Below are positions 44,327 through 57,146 of a stretch of DNA of 64,000 nucleotides, piece after piece (positions within the stretch are counted from its first letter, which is position 1; every line of letters begins with the position of its first letter). The stretch spans positions 535,978-599,977 of the forward strand of contig NZ_QPFB01000001.1 in the NCBI RefSeq assembly GCF_004348115.1, in the 5' to 3' direction. Made by a program: the position numbers and the translations under genes. The notes under the pieces are model-generated. The model did no database searches, was not told where the DNA came from, and worked only from the letters and a program-made list of their open reading frames with translations. Source of the stretch: Stenotrophomonas sp. ATCM1_4. Lineage in GTDB: Bacteria; Pseudomonadota; Gammaproteobacteria; Xanthomonadales; Xanthomonadaceae.

Positions 44327-45448
44327 ATGCTCACCCTCGTACTGGTGGTGATCCTGGCAGCGCTCGTCTTCGAGTTCATCAACGGCTTCCACGACACCGC
44401 CAACTCCATCGCCACCGTGGTGGCGACCAAGGTGCTCTCGCCCGGCTGGGCGGTGATGCTGGCTGCAGGCATGAACCTGATCGGTGCGCTGACCGGCACC
44501 GCGGTGGCGCTGACCATCGCCAACGGCCTGCTCAATACCGACGTGGTCGACGTGACCCCGCAGGTGATCCTGTGCGCGCTGCTCGGCGGCATCGTCTGGA
44601 ACCTGATCACCTGGTGGAAAGGCCTGCCGTCCTCGTCCTCGCACGCGCTGATCGGCGGTCTGTGCGGTGCCGGCCTGGCGGCCGCGCACAACAACTGGGA
44701 CGCGTTGATCTGGTCCAAGAACGTCGGCGACTGGGCGCAGAACAAGGGCCTGTTGTGGAAGGTGTTCGTGCCGATGATCACCTCGCCGGTGGCGGGCTTC
44801 CTGCTCGGCATCGTGGTGATGTGCCTGCTGTGGGCGATCATCGCCGGCATGGCGCGCGCCGGTGGCGTGCTTGGCCGCCTGGCCCGTCCGCGCTGGGTCA
44901 ATGCCTTCTTCGGCAAGGCGCAGATCGTCTCGGCGGCCTACATGGGCTTCGCCCACGGCCACAACGATGCGCAGAAGACCATGGGCATCATCGCCATGAC
45001 CCTGATCGGTGCCGAAGCGACCGGCGCGCTGAACGACCTGCCGTCCTGGCTGGCCTTCATGCACCCGGACGCGCATGCCGGTGACGGCATCGCGATGTGG
45101 ATCGTGCTGACCTGTGCGGTGGTGATGGCTGCCGGCACCGCCTCCGGCGGCTGGAAGATCATCAAGACGCTGGGCCACAAGATGGTCAAGCTGCACCCGA
45201 TCCACGGCTTCGCCGCGGAGACCAGCTCGGCGACGATCCTGACCCTGGCTGCCCACTTCGGCATGCCGGTCTCGACCACGCACAGCATCTCCACCGCGAT
45301 CATGGGTGTGGGCTTCGCCAAGAACCCGAAGTCGCTGCGCATCGGCGTGATCGAGCGCATCATCTGGGCCTGGATCCTGACCATCCCGGCCGCCGGTGGC
45401 TGTGCCTATCTGATCCTCAAGCTGTTCGCGTTGATCGGCTGGAATTGA
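44327..45448 (+). CDS. pit: Low-affinity inorganic phosphate transporter Pit
   Basis: A 373-aa inner-membrane Pi symporter with about ten helices. The two PiT signatures are LVFEFINGFHDTANSIATVVATK and the C-terminal GAEATGAL/FAAETSSATILTLAAHFGMPVSTTHSIST repeat; GFAHGHNDAQKTMGII is the mid-chain PiT motif. It transports metal-phosphate complexes with protons. It forms an operon with DUF47, and a terminator follows. Confidence 0.95.
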   Translation: MLTLVLVVILAALVFEFINGFHDTANSIATVVATKVLSPGWAVMLAAGMNLIGALTGTAVALTIANGLLNTDVVDVTPQVILCALLGGIVWNLITWWKGLPSSSSHALIGGLCGAGLAAAHNNWDALIWSKNVGDWAQNKGLLWKVFVPMITSPVAGFLLGIVVMCLLWAIIAGMARAGGVLGRLARPRWVNAFFGKAQIVSAAYMGFAHGHNDAQKTMGIIAMTLIGAEATGALNDLPSWLAFMHPDAHAGDGIAMWIVLTCAVVMAAGTASGGWKIIKTLGHKMVKLHPIHGFAAETSSATILTLAAHFGMPVSTTHSISTAIMGVGFAKNPKSLRIGVIERIIWAWILTIPAAGGCAYLILKLFALIGWN

Positions 45449-45475
45449 TCGGTCGTTGATCGACGAAGAAGTGCG

Positions 45476-45506
45476 AAGGCCCGCCAGGAATGGCGGGCCT
45501 TTCTGC
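45476..45506 (+). terminator. Terminator of the DUF47-pit operon
   Basis: AAGGCCCGCCA (45476-45486) pairs with TGGCGGGCCTT (45491-45501), loop GGAA, then TTCT. A further hairpin (45538-45556, CCCTTGGC/GCCAAGGG) follows. Confidence 0.75.
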
Positions 45507-45633
45507 TTCCGGCATTTGCTCCGGATCCCGGCGCCTTCCCTTGGCGAAGCCAAGGGGAGGGAATGAGGCTTGCCTGGCAAGCTCGCAGCGGAATGTGGGG
45601 TCGCGCCGCCGGCGGGCGGCTGGAACGGCCAAC

Positions 45634-45660
45634 AAAAAGCCCGCCATGGTGGCGGGCTTC
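45634..45660 (-). terminator. Terminator of parE
   Basis: GCCCGCCA (45639-45646) pairs with TGGCGGGC (45650-45657), loop TGG. On the minus strand it is followed by TTTTT. It lies 45 bp after the parE stop. Confidence 0.75.
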
Positions 45661-45704
45661 GCAGGCCGGGATGCAATCCCGGCGCTCTTGGATGAAAACG
45701 GCGA

Positions 45705-47594
45705 TCAGACTTCCAGCGAGGCCAGGTCGCCCTTGCTCTCCAACCAACCCTTTCTATCCGCCGCGCGCTTCTTGGCCAGCAGCATGTCCATCAACGAGCG
45801 GGTCGCTTCGCTGTCGTCCACGGTCAGCTGCACCAGCCGGCGGGTATCGGGGTGGATGGTGGATTCGCGCAGCTGCGAGGGGTTCATCTCGCCCAGGCCC
45901 TTGAAGCGGGTCACGCTGACCTGGCCCCTGATCTTCTCGCGCTCGATCTTGTCCAGCATCGCGCGCTTTTCTTCCTCGTCCAGCGCGTAGAACACCTGCT
46001 TGCCCACGTCCACGCGGAACAGCGGCGGCATCGCCACGAACACATGGCCGGCATCGACCAGGGCCGGGAAGTGCTTCAGGAACAGCGCTGCCAGCAGGGT
46101 CGCGATGTGCAGGCCGTCGGAGTCGGCGTCGGCCAGGATCACCACCTTGCCGTAACGCAGGCCAGTGAGGTCATCCTTGCCCGGGTCGCAGCCGATGGCG
46201 ATGGCCAGGTTGTGCACTTCCTCGGAAGCCAGCACGCTGCCGGAGGCGACTTCCCAAGTGTTCAGGATCTTGCCGCGCAGCGGCAGGATGGCCTGGAAGT
46301 CCTTGTCGCGGGCCTGCTTGGCGCTGCCGCCGGCCGAGTCACCTTCCACCAGGAACAGCTCGGTGCGCGACAGGTCCTGGCTGATGCAGTCGGCCAGCTT
46401 GCCGGGCAGGGCGGGGCCCTGGGTGACCTTCTTGCGGGTGACCAGCTTTTCGGTCTTCAGCCGCGCGCTGGCGCGCTCGATCGCGATCTGGGCGATCTTC
46501 TCGCCCAGCTCCACGTTCTGGTTGAGCAGCAGGCTGAAGGCGTCATGCGAGGCGCCCTCGACGAAGCCGGCGGCCTGGCGCGAGGACAGGCGCTCCTTGG
46601 TCTGGCCGCTGAACTGCGGGTCGGTCATCTTCAGCGACAGCACGAACGACACACGGTCCCAGACGTCTTCCGGGGCCAGCTTGACGCCGCGCGGCAGCAG
46701 GTTGCGGAAGTCGCAGAACTCGCGCAGCGCCTCGGTCAGGCCGGTGCGCAGGCCGTTGGCGTGGGTGCCGTGCTGGGCGGTCGGAATCAGGTTGACGTAG
46801 CTCTCCTGGACCAGCTCGCCTTCCGGCAGCCAGGCCACGGCCCAGTCGACCACTTCGGTTTCCTTCTTCAGGCTGCCGGTGAACAGCTCGGCCGGCAGCA
46901 TCTCGCGCTCGCCCAGCTCGGCCTTCAGGTAGTCGCGCAGGCCATCCTCGTAATACCAGGTGTCGACTTCGCCGGTGGCTTCGTCGGTCAGCTTGACGGT
47001 CAGGCCCGGGCACAGCACGGCCTTGGCGCGCAGCAGGTGGCGCAATGCACGCACGTTGAACTTGGGGGTGTCGAAGTACTTCGGGTCCGGCCAGAAGCGC
47101 AGGCGGGTACCGGTGTTCTTCTTGCCGACGCTGCCGACCACTTCCAGCGGACTGGCGCGGTCGCCGTCGCGGAAGGTGATGCGGTGCTCGCTGCCTTCGC
47201 GGCGGATGTGGATCTCCACCAGGTTGGAGAGCGCATTGACCACCGACACGCCGACGCCGTGCAGGCCGCCGGAGAAGGTGTAGTTGCGGTTGCTGAACTT
47301 GCCGCCGGCATGCAGGCGGGTCAGGATCAGCTCCACGCCCGGGATCTTCTCTTCCGGATGGATGTCCACCGGCATGCCGCGGCCGTCGTCGCTGACCTCG
47401 CAGCTGCCGTCCTTGAACAGGGTGACTTCCACCGTCTTCGCGTGGCCGGCCAGGGCTTCGTCGACCGAGTTGTCGATGACTTCCTGCGCCAGATGGTTCG
47501 GGCGCGCGGTGTCGGTGTACATGCCGGGGCGGCGTTTGACCGGGTCCAGGCCGGAGAGGACTTCGATGTCGGCGGCGTTATAGCGGGCGTTCAT
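45705..47594 (-). CDS. parE: DNA topoisomerase IV subunit B
   Basis: ATPase subunit of topoisomerase IV, which decatenates daughter chromosomes; partner ParC is not in the window. The 629-aa product (E. coli ParE 630) has the GHKL ATPase motifs EVIDNSVDEALAGHA, DDGRGMPVDIHPEE and GLHGVGVSVVNALS, and the TOPRIM region LVEGDSAGGSAKQARD with ILADADSDGLHIATL. KGLGEMNPSQL near the C-terminus separates ParE-type from GyrB-type: no GyrB insert is present. I placed the start at MNARYNAADIEVLSGL. Confidence 0.97.
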   Translation of the reverse strand: MNARYNAADIEVLSGLDPVKRRPGMYTDTARPNHLAQEVIDNSVDEALAGHAKTVEVTLFKDGSCEVSDDGRGMPVDIHPEEKIPGVELILTRLHAGGKFSNRNYTFSGGLHGVGVSVVNALSNLVEIHIRREGSEHRITFRDGDRASPLEVVGSVGKKNTGTRLRFWPDPKYFDTPKFNVRALRHLLRAKAVLCPGLTVKLTDEATGEVDTWYYEDGLRDYLKAELGEREMLPAELFTGSLKKETEVVDWAVAWLPEGELVQESYVNLIPTAQHGTHANGLRTGLTEALREFCDFRNLLPRGVKLAPEDVWDRVSFVLSLKMTDPQFSGQTKERLSSRQAAGFVEGASHDAFSLLLNQNVELGEKIAQIAIERASARLKTEKLVTRKKVTQGPALPGKLADCISQDLSRTELFLVEGDSAGGSAKQARDKDFQAILPLRGKILNTWEVASGSVLASEEVHNLAIAIGCDPGKDDLTGLRYGKVVILADADSDGLHIATLLAALFLKHFPALVDAGHVFVAMPPLFRVDVGKQVFYALDEEEKRAMLDKIEREKIRGQVSVTRFKGLGEMNPSQLRESTIHPDTRRLVQLTVDDSEATRSLMDMLLAKKRAADRKGWLESKGDLASLEV

Positions 47595-47752
47595 GTATCT
47601 CGATAAGGCGCAAAGCGACGTGCGAGTTTGCGGTCTGCCGGCGATTTTTGCACGCAGGGCATTCAGGGGCGGGCGAGCCGGATCGGGGTATCCTATGCCC
47701 GGTCCAAGAAGAGCCCGGTCCCGTCGGACGGGGTGTTCCCAGGAGGAATCGG

Positions 47753-48004
47753 ATGAAATCGTCGAAAATGCTGGCTCTGGCTGCTGTTGCTGCCGTAGTG
47801 GTGGCGGTTCCCTTCGTGATGGCGCAGGACGCCGGCAAGCCGAAGGCGGGCGAGACCGCCCAGAAGGCGCCGGAAGACAAGGCCCAGAGCGAGGCCGAGC
47901 AGAAGGCCAAGCGCCGTGCCGCCGCTGCCGCCCAGGACAGGGCGCAGGGCGACCAGTCGGCGCCGCGTGAAGAAGAGGAAGAGGAAGCCCGTCGCCGTCG
48001 CTGA
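47753..48004 (+). CDS. Small exported polyampholyte of unknown function
   Basis: An 83-aa protein. The signal peptide is clear (KMLALAAVAAVVVAVPFVMA, then QDAG). The mature part (about 59 aa) is almost only Ala, Gln, Glu, Asp, Lys and Arg, with no aromatic or cysteine residue. It ends in a block of six Glu followed by ARRRR. It should be intrinsically disordered, possibly a periplasmic chaperone-like or histone-like factor, but I do not recognise a family. It has a strong RBS (AGGAGGA at 47742), is divergent from parE, and has its own terminator, so it looks like a real, well-expressed single gene. Confidence 0.75.
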   Translation: MKSSKMLALAAVAAVVVAVPFVMAQDAGKPKAGETAQKAPEDKAQSEAEQKAKRRAAAAAQDRAQGDQSAPREEEEEEARRRR

Positions 48005-48025
48005 CGCGTTTCCCGCTGGATGACA

Positions 48026-48059
48026 GACGCCCCGGCGCAGGCCGGGGCGTCTTTTTTTT
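48026..48059 (+). terminator. Terminator of the small polyampholyte gene
   Basis: GACGCCCCGGC (48026-48036) pairs with GCCGGGGCGTC (48041-48051), loop GCAG, followed by eight T residues. Confidence 0.9.
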
Positions 48060-48130
48060 GATCTCGCCGCATCCTGCGCTTGGGTGTTTGGGCGACAACC
48101 TTTAAACTAGGGCTTTCCGGGAGGCAGTGA

Positions 48131-49798
<1,668 letters not shown>

Positions 49799-49805
49799 GG
49801 TTCGT

Positions 49806-49855
49806 CCCTCTCCCGGCGGGAGAGGGCGCCCCGCAAGGGGCGGATGAGGGCAGGG
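49806..49855. repeat. Dispersed double-hairpin repeat, copy 2
   Basis: CCTCTCCC-GGC-GGGAGAGG followed by GCCCC-GCAA-GGGGC and GGATGAGGG, matching the order at 2319-2367. It lies just after pyrG and before kdsA. Confidence 0.65.
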
Positions 49856-49944
49856 ACAGTGGTCGGCTTGATTTCACTGCGTCCTGCCCTTATTCCAGCT
49901 TCGTTCCCGACGGGGGCGAGGTTCCACCATCACGAGGTGATTGA

Positions 49945-50778
49945 ATGAAGCTCTGTGGATTTGAAGTAGGTCTGGACCAGCCGCTGTTCCTGATCGCAGG
50001 ACCCTGCGTGATCGAGTCGATGCAGCTGCAGCTGGATACCGCCGGCAAGCTCAAGGAAATCACCCAGAAGCTGGGGATGAACTTCATCTTCAAGTCCAGC
50101 TTCGACAAGGCCAACCGTACCTCCGGCACCAGCTTCCGTGGCCCGGGCCTGGAAGAAGGCCTGAAGGTGCTGGCCGAAGTGAAGAAGCAGATCGGCGTGC
50201 CGGTGCTGACCGACGTGCACGAATACACCCCGATGGACGAAGTGGCCTCGGTGGTGGACGTGCTGCAGACCCCGGCGTTCCTGGTGCGCCAGACCGACTT
50301 CATCAGGAAGGTCTGCTCGGCCGGGCGCCCGGTCAACATCAAGAAGGGCCAGTTCCTGTCGCCGTGGGACATGAAGCCGGTCGTGGAGAAGGCCAAGTCC
50401 ACCGGCAACAACGACATCATGGTCTGCGAGCGCGGCGCCAGCTTCGGCTACAACAACCTGGTCAGCGACATGCGCTCGCTGGCGGTGATGCGCGACACGC
50501 AGTGCCCGGTGGTGTTCGACGCCACCCACTCGGTGCAGTTGCCGGGCGGGCAGGGCAGCAGCTCCGGCGGCCAGCGCGAGTTCGTGCCGGTGCTGGCACG
50601 TGCCGCGGTTGCGGTGGGCGTGGCCGGCCTGTTCGCCGAGACCCATCCCGATCCGTCCAAGGCTTTGTCCGACGGCCCCAACGCCTGGCCGCTGGACAAG
50701 ATGGAGGCGCTGCTGGAAACCCTGCTGGCGCTGGATTCGATCACCAAGAAGAACGGTTTCCTCGAATCCACCGTCTGA
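49945..50778 (+). CDS. kdsA: 3-deoxy-8-phosphooctulonate synthase
   Basis: Condenses arabinose-5-phosphate with PEP to Kdo-8-phosphate, the precursor of the Kdo sugar that links LPS core to lipid A. The 277-aa product has [12 protein letters not shown] near the N-terminus, [13 protein letters not shown], the active-site [33 protein letters not shown] and [14 protein letters not shown]. coli KdsA is 284 aa. The start has GAGGTG upstream. It sits between pyrG and eno, a conserved grouping in proteobacteria. Confidence 0.97.
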   Translation: MKLCGFEVGLDQPLFLIAGPCVIESMQLQLDTAGKLKEITQKLGMNFIFKSSFDKANRTSGTSFRGPGLEEGLKVLAEVKKQIGVPVLTDVHEYTPMDEVASVVDVLQTPAFLVRQTDFIRKVCSAGRPVNIKKGQFLSPWDMKPVVEKAKSTGNNDIMVCERGASFGYNNLVSDMRSLAVMRDTQCPVVFDATHSVQLPGGQGSSSGGQREFVPVLARAAVAVGVAGLFAETHPDPSKALSDGPNAWPLDKMEALLETLLALDSITKKNGFLESTV

Positions 50779-50781
50779 TAG

Positions 50782-52248
<1,467 letters not shown>

Positions 52249-52253
52249 CGCTG

Positions 52254-52616
52254 ATGCGCAACTGGCGCTGGCTGCTGCTGGTGCTCGCGGTACTGCTGGG
52301 TTTGCTGCAGTACCGCTTCTGGTTCGGCCCGGGCAATTCGGGTGAAGTAATGATGCTCGAAGCCCAGGTCGCCAACCAGAAGCGGGACAACGACGGCCTG
52401 CAGCAGCGCAACGATGCGCTTGCTGCCGAGGTCAAGGACCTGAAGGAAGGCGAGGCGGCCATCGAAGAGCGCGCGCGTAGCGAGCTGGGCATGATCAAGC
52501 CCGGCGAGAAGTTCTACCGCGTGGTGGAGGACGCCCCCGTGGCCGCGCCGGTCGCACCGGCTGCGCCGCCCCCGGCGGCGACCGCGGTCGAGCATGGAAC
52601 GGAGCCGGTGCCATGA
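52254..52616 (+). CDS. ftsB: Cell division protein FtsB
   Basis: A 120-aa bitopic divisome protein that joins FtsL and FtsQ at the septum. It has a short cytoplasmic N-terminus, one membrane helix ([22 protein letters not shown]) and a periplasmic coiled coil ([46 protein letters not shown]). The C-terminal tail is Ala/Pro-rich and slightly longer than in E. coli (103 aa). It overlaps ispD by 4 nt (ATGA). The eno-ftsB-ispD order is conserved in gammaproteobacteria. Confidence 0.94.
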   Translation: MRNWRWLLLVLAVLLGLLQYRFWFGPGNSGEVMMLEAQVANQKRDNDGLQQRNDALAAEVKDLKEGEAAIEERARSELGMIKPGEKFYRVVEDAPVAAPVAPAAPPPAATAVEHGTEPVP

Positions 52617-53311
52617 TGACCCAGGTCTGGGCGGTGGTTCCGGCAGCCGGCCGTGGCACCCGCTTCGGCGGCCCGGTGCCCAAGCAGTACCTGCTGGCCG
52701 ACGGCGAGCCGTTGTTGGCGCATACGCTGCATGCCCTGCTGTCCCATCCCGGGGTGGCCGGGGTGATGGTGGCCATTGCCGAGAACGATGTCGATTGGCC
52801 GGGCTGGACCTCCTTTGCCGACAAACCGGTGCTCACCTGCGTCGGCGGCGATACCCGCGCCGCGTCGGTGCTGGCGGGGCTGCAGGCCTTGCCGGACAGC
52901 GTGCGCGCCGATGACTTCGTGCTGGTGCATGACGCCGCGCGTCCCAACCTGGACGCGGTGGATCTGACCCGCCTGCTGGAAGTCGGCCGTGCCGATCCGG
53001 TGGGTGCCATCCTCGCCGCACCGGTGCGCGACACCCTCAAGCGGGCCGGCGACGATGGCGGCATCGACCGTACCGAGCCGCGCGAACGCCTGTGGCGCGC
53101 GCTGACCCCGCAGTTGTTCCGACGCCACCAGTTGAGCCGGGCGTTGATCGACGCCGCCACTGCCGGCATCGACGTCACCGATGAGGCGATGGCGATGGAA
53201 CGGCAGGGTGTGCGTCCGTTGCTGGTGGAAGGGGCCGAGGGCAACTTCAAGGTCACCACGCCGGCCGATCTGGCCCGCTTCGAGTTCGAGCTGTCGCGTC
53301 GCGGCAGCTGA
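52613..53311 (+). CDS. ispD: 2-C-methyl-D-erythritol 4-phosphate cytidylyltransferase
   Basis: Third enzyme of the MEP isoprenoid pathway: MEP plus CTP gives CDP-ME and PPi. The 232-aa product has the nucleotide-binding [21 protein letters not shown] (AAGxGxRxG and PKQY), LVHDAARPN, and a C-terminal [10 protein letters not shown]. coli IspD is 236 aa. The start is either the ATG at 52613 or the next codon (52616); both overlap the ftsB stop. Confidence 0.96.
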   Translation: MMTQVWAVVPAAGRGTRFGGPVPKQYLLADGEPLLAHTLHALLSHPGVAGVMVAIAENDVDWPGWTSFADKPVLTCVGGDTRAASVLAGLQALPDSVRADDFVLVHDAARPNLDAVDLTRLLEVGRADPVGAILAAPVRDTLKRAGDDGGIDRTEPRERLWRALTPQLFRRHQLSRALIDAATAGIDVTDEAMAMERQGVRPLLVEGAEGNFKVTTPADLARFEFELSRRGS

Positions 53312-53362
53312 TATCCCCGCTCGGCGCGCTGCGCCGGCACAGTTCTGACGTACGGTATTGCC

Positions 53363-53863
53363 ATGAATGCTTCCACTCCGTTTCCGCCCATCCGCATTGG
53401 ACAGGGCTACGACGTCCATGCCTTCGGCCAAGGCGACCACATCATGCTGGGCGGCGTGCGCGTGCCGCACCGTTGCGGCGTGCTCGCCCACAGCGATGGC
53501 GACGTGATCCTGCACGCGCTGTGCGATGCCATGCTGGGCGCGCTGGCGCTGGGCGATATCGGCGTGCACTTCCCGCCGTCGGATGACCGTTGGAAGGGCG
53601 CGGACAGCAGCCGCTTCGTCAGCCACTGCAATGCGCTGCTGGCCGAACGTGGCTGGCAGGTCGGCAACGCCGACATCACCGTGATCTGCGAACGGCCCAA
53701 GGTCGGGCCGCATGCGCTGGCCATGCGCGAGATGGTGGCGCAGCTGCTGGGCATCACGCTGGACCGGGTCAGCATCAAGGCCACCACCAGCGAGAAGCTG
53801 GGCTTCACTGGTCGTGAGGAAGGCATCGCCGCGCAGGCGACGGTGCTGTTGGTGGCGCTGTGA
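53363..53863 (+). CDS. ispF: 2-C-methyl-D-erythritol 2,4-cyclodiphosphate synthase
   Basis: Fifth enzyme of the MEP pathway, cyclising CDP-ME 2-phosphate with loss of CMP. The 166-aa product has the zinc ligands in GYDVHAFG and [50 protein letters not shown], and [23 protein letters not shown]. coli IspF is 159 aa. It follows ispD by 51 bp and overlaps the truD start by 4 nt (GTGA). Confidence 0.97.
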   Translation: MNASTPFPPIRIGQGYDVHAFGQGDHIMLGGVRVPHRCGVLAHSDGDVILHALCDAMLGALALGDIGVHFPPSDDRWKGADSSRFVSHCNALLAERGWQVGNADITVICERPKVGPHALAMREMVAQLLGITLDRVSIKATTSEKLGFTGREEGIAAQATVLLVAL

Positions 53864-54894
53864 CCGCGCTGCCGCTGGCGTTCGGTGCGCCGCTGTTGAC
53901 GGCCTCGATCCGCAGCACGCCGGAGGATTTCCAGGTGGACGAGCTGCCGGCGTTCGAAGCCACCGGCGAGGGGGAACACCTGCTGCTCGACATCCGCAAG
54001 CGCGGCGCCAATACCGTTGCCGTCGCCAAGCAGCTGGCGCAGTGGGCCGGCCTGCCGGAAATGGCGGTCAGCTATGCCGGGCAGAAGGATCGCCACGCGG
54101 TGACCACGCAGCGCTTCAGCGTGCACCTGCCCAAGCGGGTCGCCCCCGATCTGGCGGCATTGGCGTCCGACGACGTGCAGGTGTTGGCCTCGACCTGGCA
54201 CAACCGCAAGCTGCAGCGCGGCGCGTTGGCGGGCAACCGGTTCAAGCTGGTGCTGCGTGACCTGCAGGGTGATGCGGCGGCCATCGATGAGCGCCTGCGA
54301 CTGATCGCCGCACGTGGCTTGCCCAACTGGTTCGGTGAACAGCGCTTCGGTCGCGATGGCGGCAACGTGCCGGCCGCGCTGCAGATGTTTGCCGGACGTC
54401 GCGTGCGCAAGGACCAGCGTTCGATGCTGCTGTCGGCCGCGCGCTCGGCCTTGTTCAACCGCGTCCTGGCCGCGCGCGTGGAGCAGGGTAACTGGGACAC
54501 GCCGTTGGACGGTGAGGTATGGATGCTGGACGGCAGCCGCTCGGTGTTCGGCCCGGAACCGATGAGTGATGTATTGGCCGAGCGCCTGGCGCGTTTCGAT
54601 ATCCATCCCAGCGCGCCGCTGTGGGGCGTCGGCGAGCTGCGTTCCACCGATGCCGCGCGTGCCCTGGAAGAACAGGCGCTGTCCGACGACCAGGCGCTGG
54701 CATTGCGGGCCGGGCTTGAAGAAGCCGGCTTGAAACAGGAACGTCGTGCCCTGCGCTTGCGTCCGGCATTGATGCAGCACCAGTGGCTGGCCGCGGACGT
54801 GCTCGAACTGTCGTTCGCGCTGCCGCCGGGCTGCTACGCCACAGCGGTGCTGCACGAACTGGGCCAGACCAACGACGCCAGCCGCGCGGAATAA
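53860..54894 (+). CDS. truD: tRNA pseudouridine(13) synthase
   Basis: Makes pseudouridine at position 13 of tRNA-Glu. The 344-aa product has [11 protein letters not shown], the catalytic Asp in [18 protein letters not shown] (GQKDR), [16 protein letters not shown], and [15 protein letters not shown] (the NYFGxQRFG motif, with Trp for Tyr). The C-terminal half holds the TRUD insertion domain. E. coli TruD is 349 aa. It begins with GTG overlapping the ispF stop, so it is coupled to the isp genes. A REP-like element follows. Confidence 0.95.
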   Translation: MTALPLAFGAPLLTASIRSTPEDFQVDELPAFEATGEGEHLLLDIRKRGANTVAVAKQLAQWAGLPEMAVSYAGQKDRHAVTTQRFSVHLPKRVAPDLAALASDDVQVLASTWHNRKLQRGALAGNRFKLVLRDLQGDAAAIDERLRLIAARGLPNWFGEQRFGRDGGNVPAALQMFAGRRVRKDQRSMLLSAARSALFNRVLAARVEQGNWDTPLDGEVWMLDGSRSVFGPEPMSDVLAERLARFDIHPSAPLWGVGELRSTDAARALEEQALSDDQALALRAGLEEAGLKQERRALRLRPALMQHQWLAADVLELSFALPPGCYATAVLHELGQTNDASRAE

Positions 54895-54902
54895 CCCCGC
54901 CG

Positions 54903-54931
54903 GTAGCAGCGGCCTCGGCCGCGAAGCCGAT
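54903..54931 (+). repeat. REP-like element, copy D
   Basis: GTAGCAGCGGCCTCGGCCGC then GAAGCCGAT, between convergent truD and smrA. It shares a 23 to 24-nt identical stretch with copy C at 41402. Confidence 0.7.
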
Positions 54932-54963
54932 GAAAGCGCCGTCGCTCGGATTGCCGGTACCTG

Positions 54964-55503
54964 TCAGCGATGGGCCAACAACACCAACACCGCCCCGGTG
55001 CCGCCCTGTGCCGCCGGGGCGGAATGGAAGGCCAGCACGTCGTTGCGCTGGCGCAGCAGGCGGTCCACCAGGTTCTTCAGCACCGGCGCGCCGCCATCGG
55101 CCTGAAGGCCCTTGCCGTGGATGATGCGCACGCAGCCGTGTTCATGGTCGCGCGCTTCGCCCAGGAACTGACGCAACAACCCTTCGGCCTGGGCGGCAGT
55201 GGCTCCGTGCAGGTCCAGTTCGTCCTGCACCGAGTACTGGCCGCGCTTGAGTCGCTGGAACATCCGCGCCGGCAGGTTGTCACGCCGGTAGCTGGCGGTG
55301 TCGCCGGCTTCCAGGGGCGCGCTGGAGCGCAGCAGCCGGGCGAACTCGCCCAACGCCTCCGATTCATCCTGTTCAGCCATGCGTGCGCGCGGCTTCGGGC
55401 GCGGCTTGCCGGTGGCCGGTGTCTCCACTGGCCGCATCGGCGTCACTTCGCCGATGGCCGAGCGGAACAGGGCGCTGTCATCTTCATCTTCGGGGTACGA
55501 CAT
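54964..55503 (-). CDS. smrA: Smr-domain protein SmrA
   Basis: A 179-aa protein with a C-terminal Smr domain (ELDLHGATAAQAEGLLRQFL, HGCVRIIHGKGLQADG), which carries the LDLHG and HGKG motifs of endonuclease-like or ribosome-collision-sensing Smr proteins. The N-terminal half is charged and low complexity (PRPKPRARMAEQDESE). The start was placed at MSYPEDEDD, 20 codons inside a longer frame. The precise nucleic-acid target is unknown. It is divergent from surE, 170 bp between starts. Confidence 0.9.
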   Translation of the reverse strand: MSYPEDEDDSALFRSAIGEVTPMRPVETPATGKPRPKPRARMAEQDESEALGEFARLLRSSAPLEAGDTASYRRDNLPARMFQRLKRGQYSVQDELDLHGATAAQAEGLLRQFLGEARDHEHGCVRIIHGKGLQADGGAPVLKNLVDRLLRQRNDVLAFHSAPAAQGGTGAVLVLLAHR

Positions 55504-55673
55504 GCGCACAGCGTAACCTGCGGCATGTATCCGGCAAATGGCAGGGTAAGTGGCCGGGCGCATTCCGGTATCATGGCCCTTCAGGTCGGCCAGCCTGGCG
55601 CCAGGCGCAGGATGGTCCGGCGGTTGCGGCGCGCAGGGGGCGCCGCGTGTTGATCCAGTGATCCAGGTCTTTA

Positions 55674-56453
55674 ATGCGCGTACTTGTAAGCAATGACGAC
55701 GGTGTGGACGCCCCCGGCATCAAGATGCTCGCCGAGGAGCTCCGCAATGCAGGGCATGAAGTCACCGTGGTGGCCCCGGACCGTGACCGTTCCGGCGCCT
55801 CCAACTCGCTCACCCTCGACCAGCCGGTACGGCTGCGTCGCATCGACCATTACACCTGCGCGGTGGCCGGCACGCCGACCGACTGCGTCCACCTTGCGCT
55901 GACCGGCATGCTCGAATACGAGCCGGACATCGTCGTGTCGGGCATCAACAATGCCGCCAACCTCGGCGACGACGTGATCTATTCCGGGACCGTGTCCGCG
56001 GCGATGGAGGGGCGCTTCCTCGGCCTGCCGTCGGTGGCCGTCTCGCTGGTCACCCACAAGCACGAGGCCAAGCACTTCCGCAGCGCGGCACGTGCGGCGG
56101 TGGAGATCGTGGCGCGGTTGATCGCTGATCCATTGCCGGCCGACACCATCCTCAACGTCAACGTGCCGGACCTGGCCTGGGAAGATATCCGTGGCTTCGA
56201 GGTCACTCGCTTGGGCAACCGCCATCGTGCCGAGGCCTGCGTGCCGGCGACCGACCCGCGCGGCAACACCGTGTACTGGATCGGCCCGGCGGGCAGCGAG
56301 CAGGATGCCGGGCCCGGCACCGATTTCCACGCCGTGCGCACCGGGCATATCTCGATCACCCCGATCCAGGTGGACCTGACCCGCTACGAGGCACTGGAGA
56401 AGGTCGCCGGCTGGGTGGGCGGGCTCACCGAATCGCTGGGGAAGGCGGAATGA
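55674..56453 (+). CDS. surE: 5'-nucleotidase SurE
   Basis: Metal-dependent nucleotidase active on nucleoside monophosphates, linked to stationary-phase survival. The 259-aa product has the SurE signature [23 protein letters not shown] (Asp-Asp metal ligands), [27 protein letters not shown], and [28 protein letters not shown]. coli SurE is 253 aa. It overlaps pcm by 4 nt, the conserved surE-pcm pairing. Confidence 0.97.
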   Translation: MRVLVSNDDGVDAPGIKMLAEELRNAGHEVTVVAPDRDRSGASNSLTLDQPVRLRRIDHYTCAVAGTPTDCVHLALTGMLEYEPDIVVSGINNAANLGDDVIYSGTVSAAMEGRFLGLPSVAVSLVTHKHEAKHFRSAARAAVEIVARLIADPLPADTILNVNVPDLAWEDIRGFEVTRLGNRHRAEACVPATDPRGNTVYWIGPAGSEQDAGPGTDFHAVRTGHISITPIQVDLTRYEALEKVAGWVGGLTESLGKAE

Positions 56454-57127
56454 CCCCGCGCCTGCGCCTGCAGCCGGAGGCAGTCGGGATCGGCATGACC
56501 TCCCAGCGCGTGCGCGACCGCCTGGTCGACCGCCTGCGCGAAGCCGGCATCGTCAACGAAGCTGCCCTCAACGCGGTGCGCGTCGTGCCCCGTCATCTGT
56601 TCATCGATGAAGCGCTGGCCTCACGCGCCTATGAGGACACCGCACTGCCGATCGGCCATGGCCAGACCATCTCCCAGCCCTGGGTCGTGGCGCGCATGAC
56701 CGAGGCGGTGCTGGCGGTGGAGCCCAGGACCGTTCTGGAGGTCGGCACCGGTTCGGGTTACCAGGCCGCCATCCTGGCCGCGCTGGGGCTGGAGGTGTTC
56801 ACCGTGGAGCGTATTGGCGACCTGCTGCGGCAGGCCCGCAAGCGCTTCCGCCAGCTGGGCATGAACGTGCGCAGCAAGCATGATGACGGCCGTATCGGGT
56901 GGCCCGAGCATGGTCCGTATGACGCCATCGTGGTGACCGCCGCCGCGCCGGCGCTGGTGGACGCGCTGATCGACCAGTTGGCCGTGGGTGGCCGGTTGGT
57001 CGCGCCGGTGGGCGGTGCGGGCGGACAGGTGTTGTTGCAGTTGACCCGGCAGGCCGATGGCACCATCGCCCAGGAAGAACTGGCGCCGGTGAGCTTCGTG
57101 CCCCTGCTGTCGGGCATGTTGGATTGA
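56450..57127 (+). CDS. pcm: Protein-L-isoaspartate O-methyltransferase
   Basis: SAM-dependent repair enzyme that methylates isoaspartate in aged proteins. The 225-aa product has the PCMT motifs: [37 protein letters not shown] (SAM site), [42 protein letters not shown]. It has an N-terminal extension relative to E. coli Pcm (208 aa). The start overlaps surE (ATGA). Confidence 0.96.
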   Translation: MTPRLRLQPEAVGIGMTSQRVRDRLVDRLREAGIVNEAALNAVRVVPRHLFIDEALASRAYEDTALPIGHGQTISQPWVVARMTEAVLAVEPRTVLEVGTGSGYQAAILAALGLEVFTVERIGDLLRQARKRFRQLGMNVRSKHDDGRIGWPEHGPYDAIVVTAAAPALVDALIDQLAVGGRLVAPVGGAGGQVLLQLTRQADGTIAQEELAPVSFVPLLSGMLD

Positions 57128-57146
57128 ACCGGGAACAAGGACTGCA

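Noticed and set aside
49806-49855. A Rho-independent terminator after pyrG.
   Set aside because: The hairpins are strong but no T-run follows, and a matching copy exists at 2319, so I list it as a repeat.
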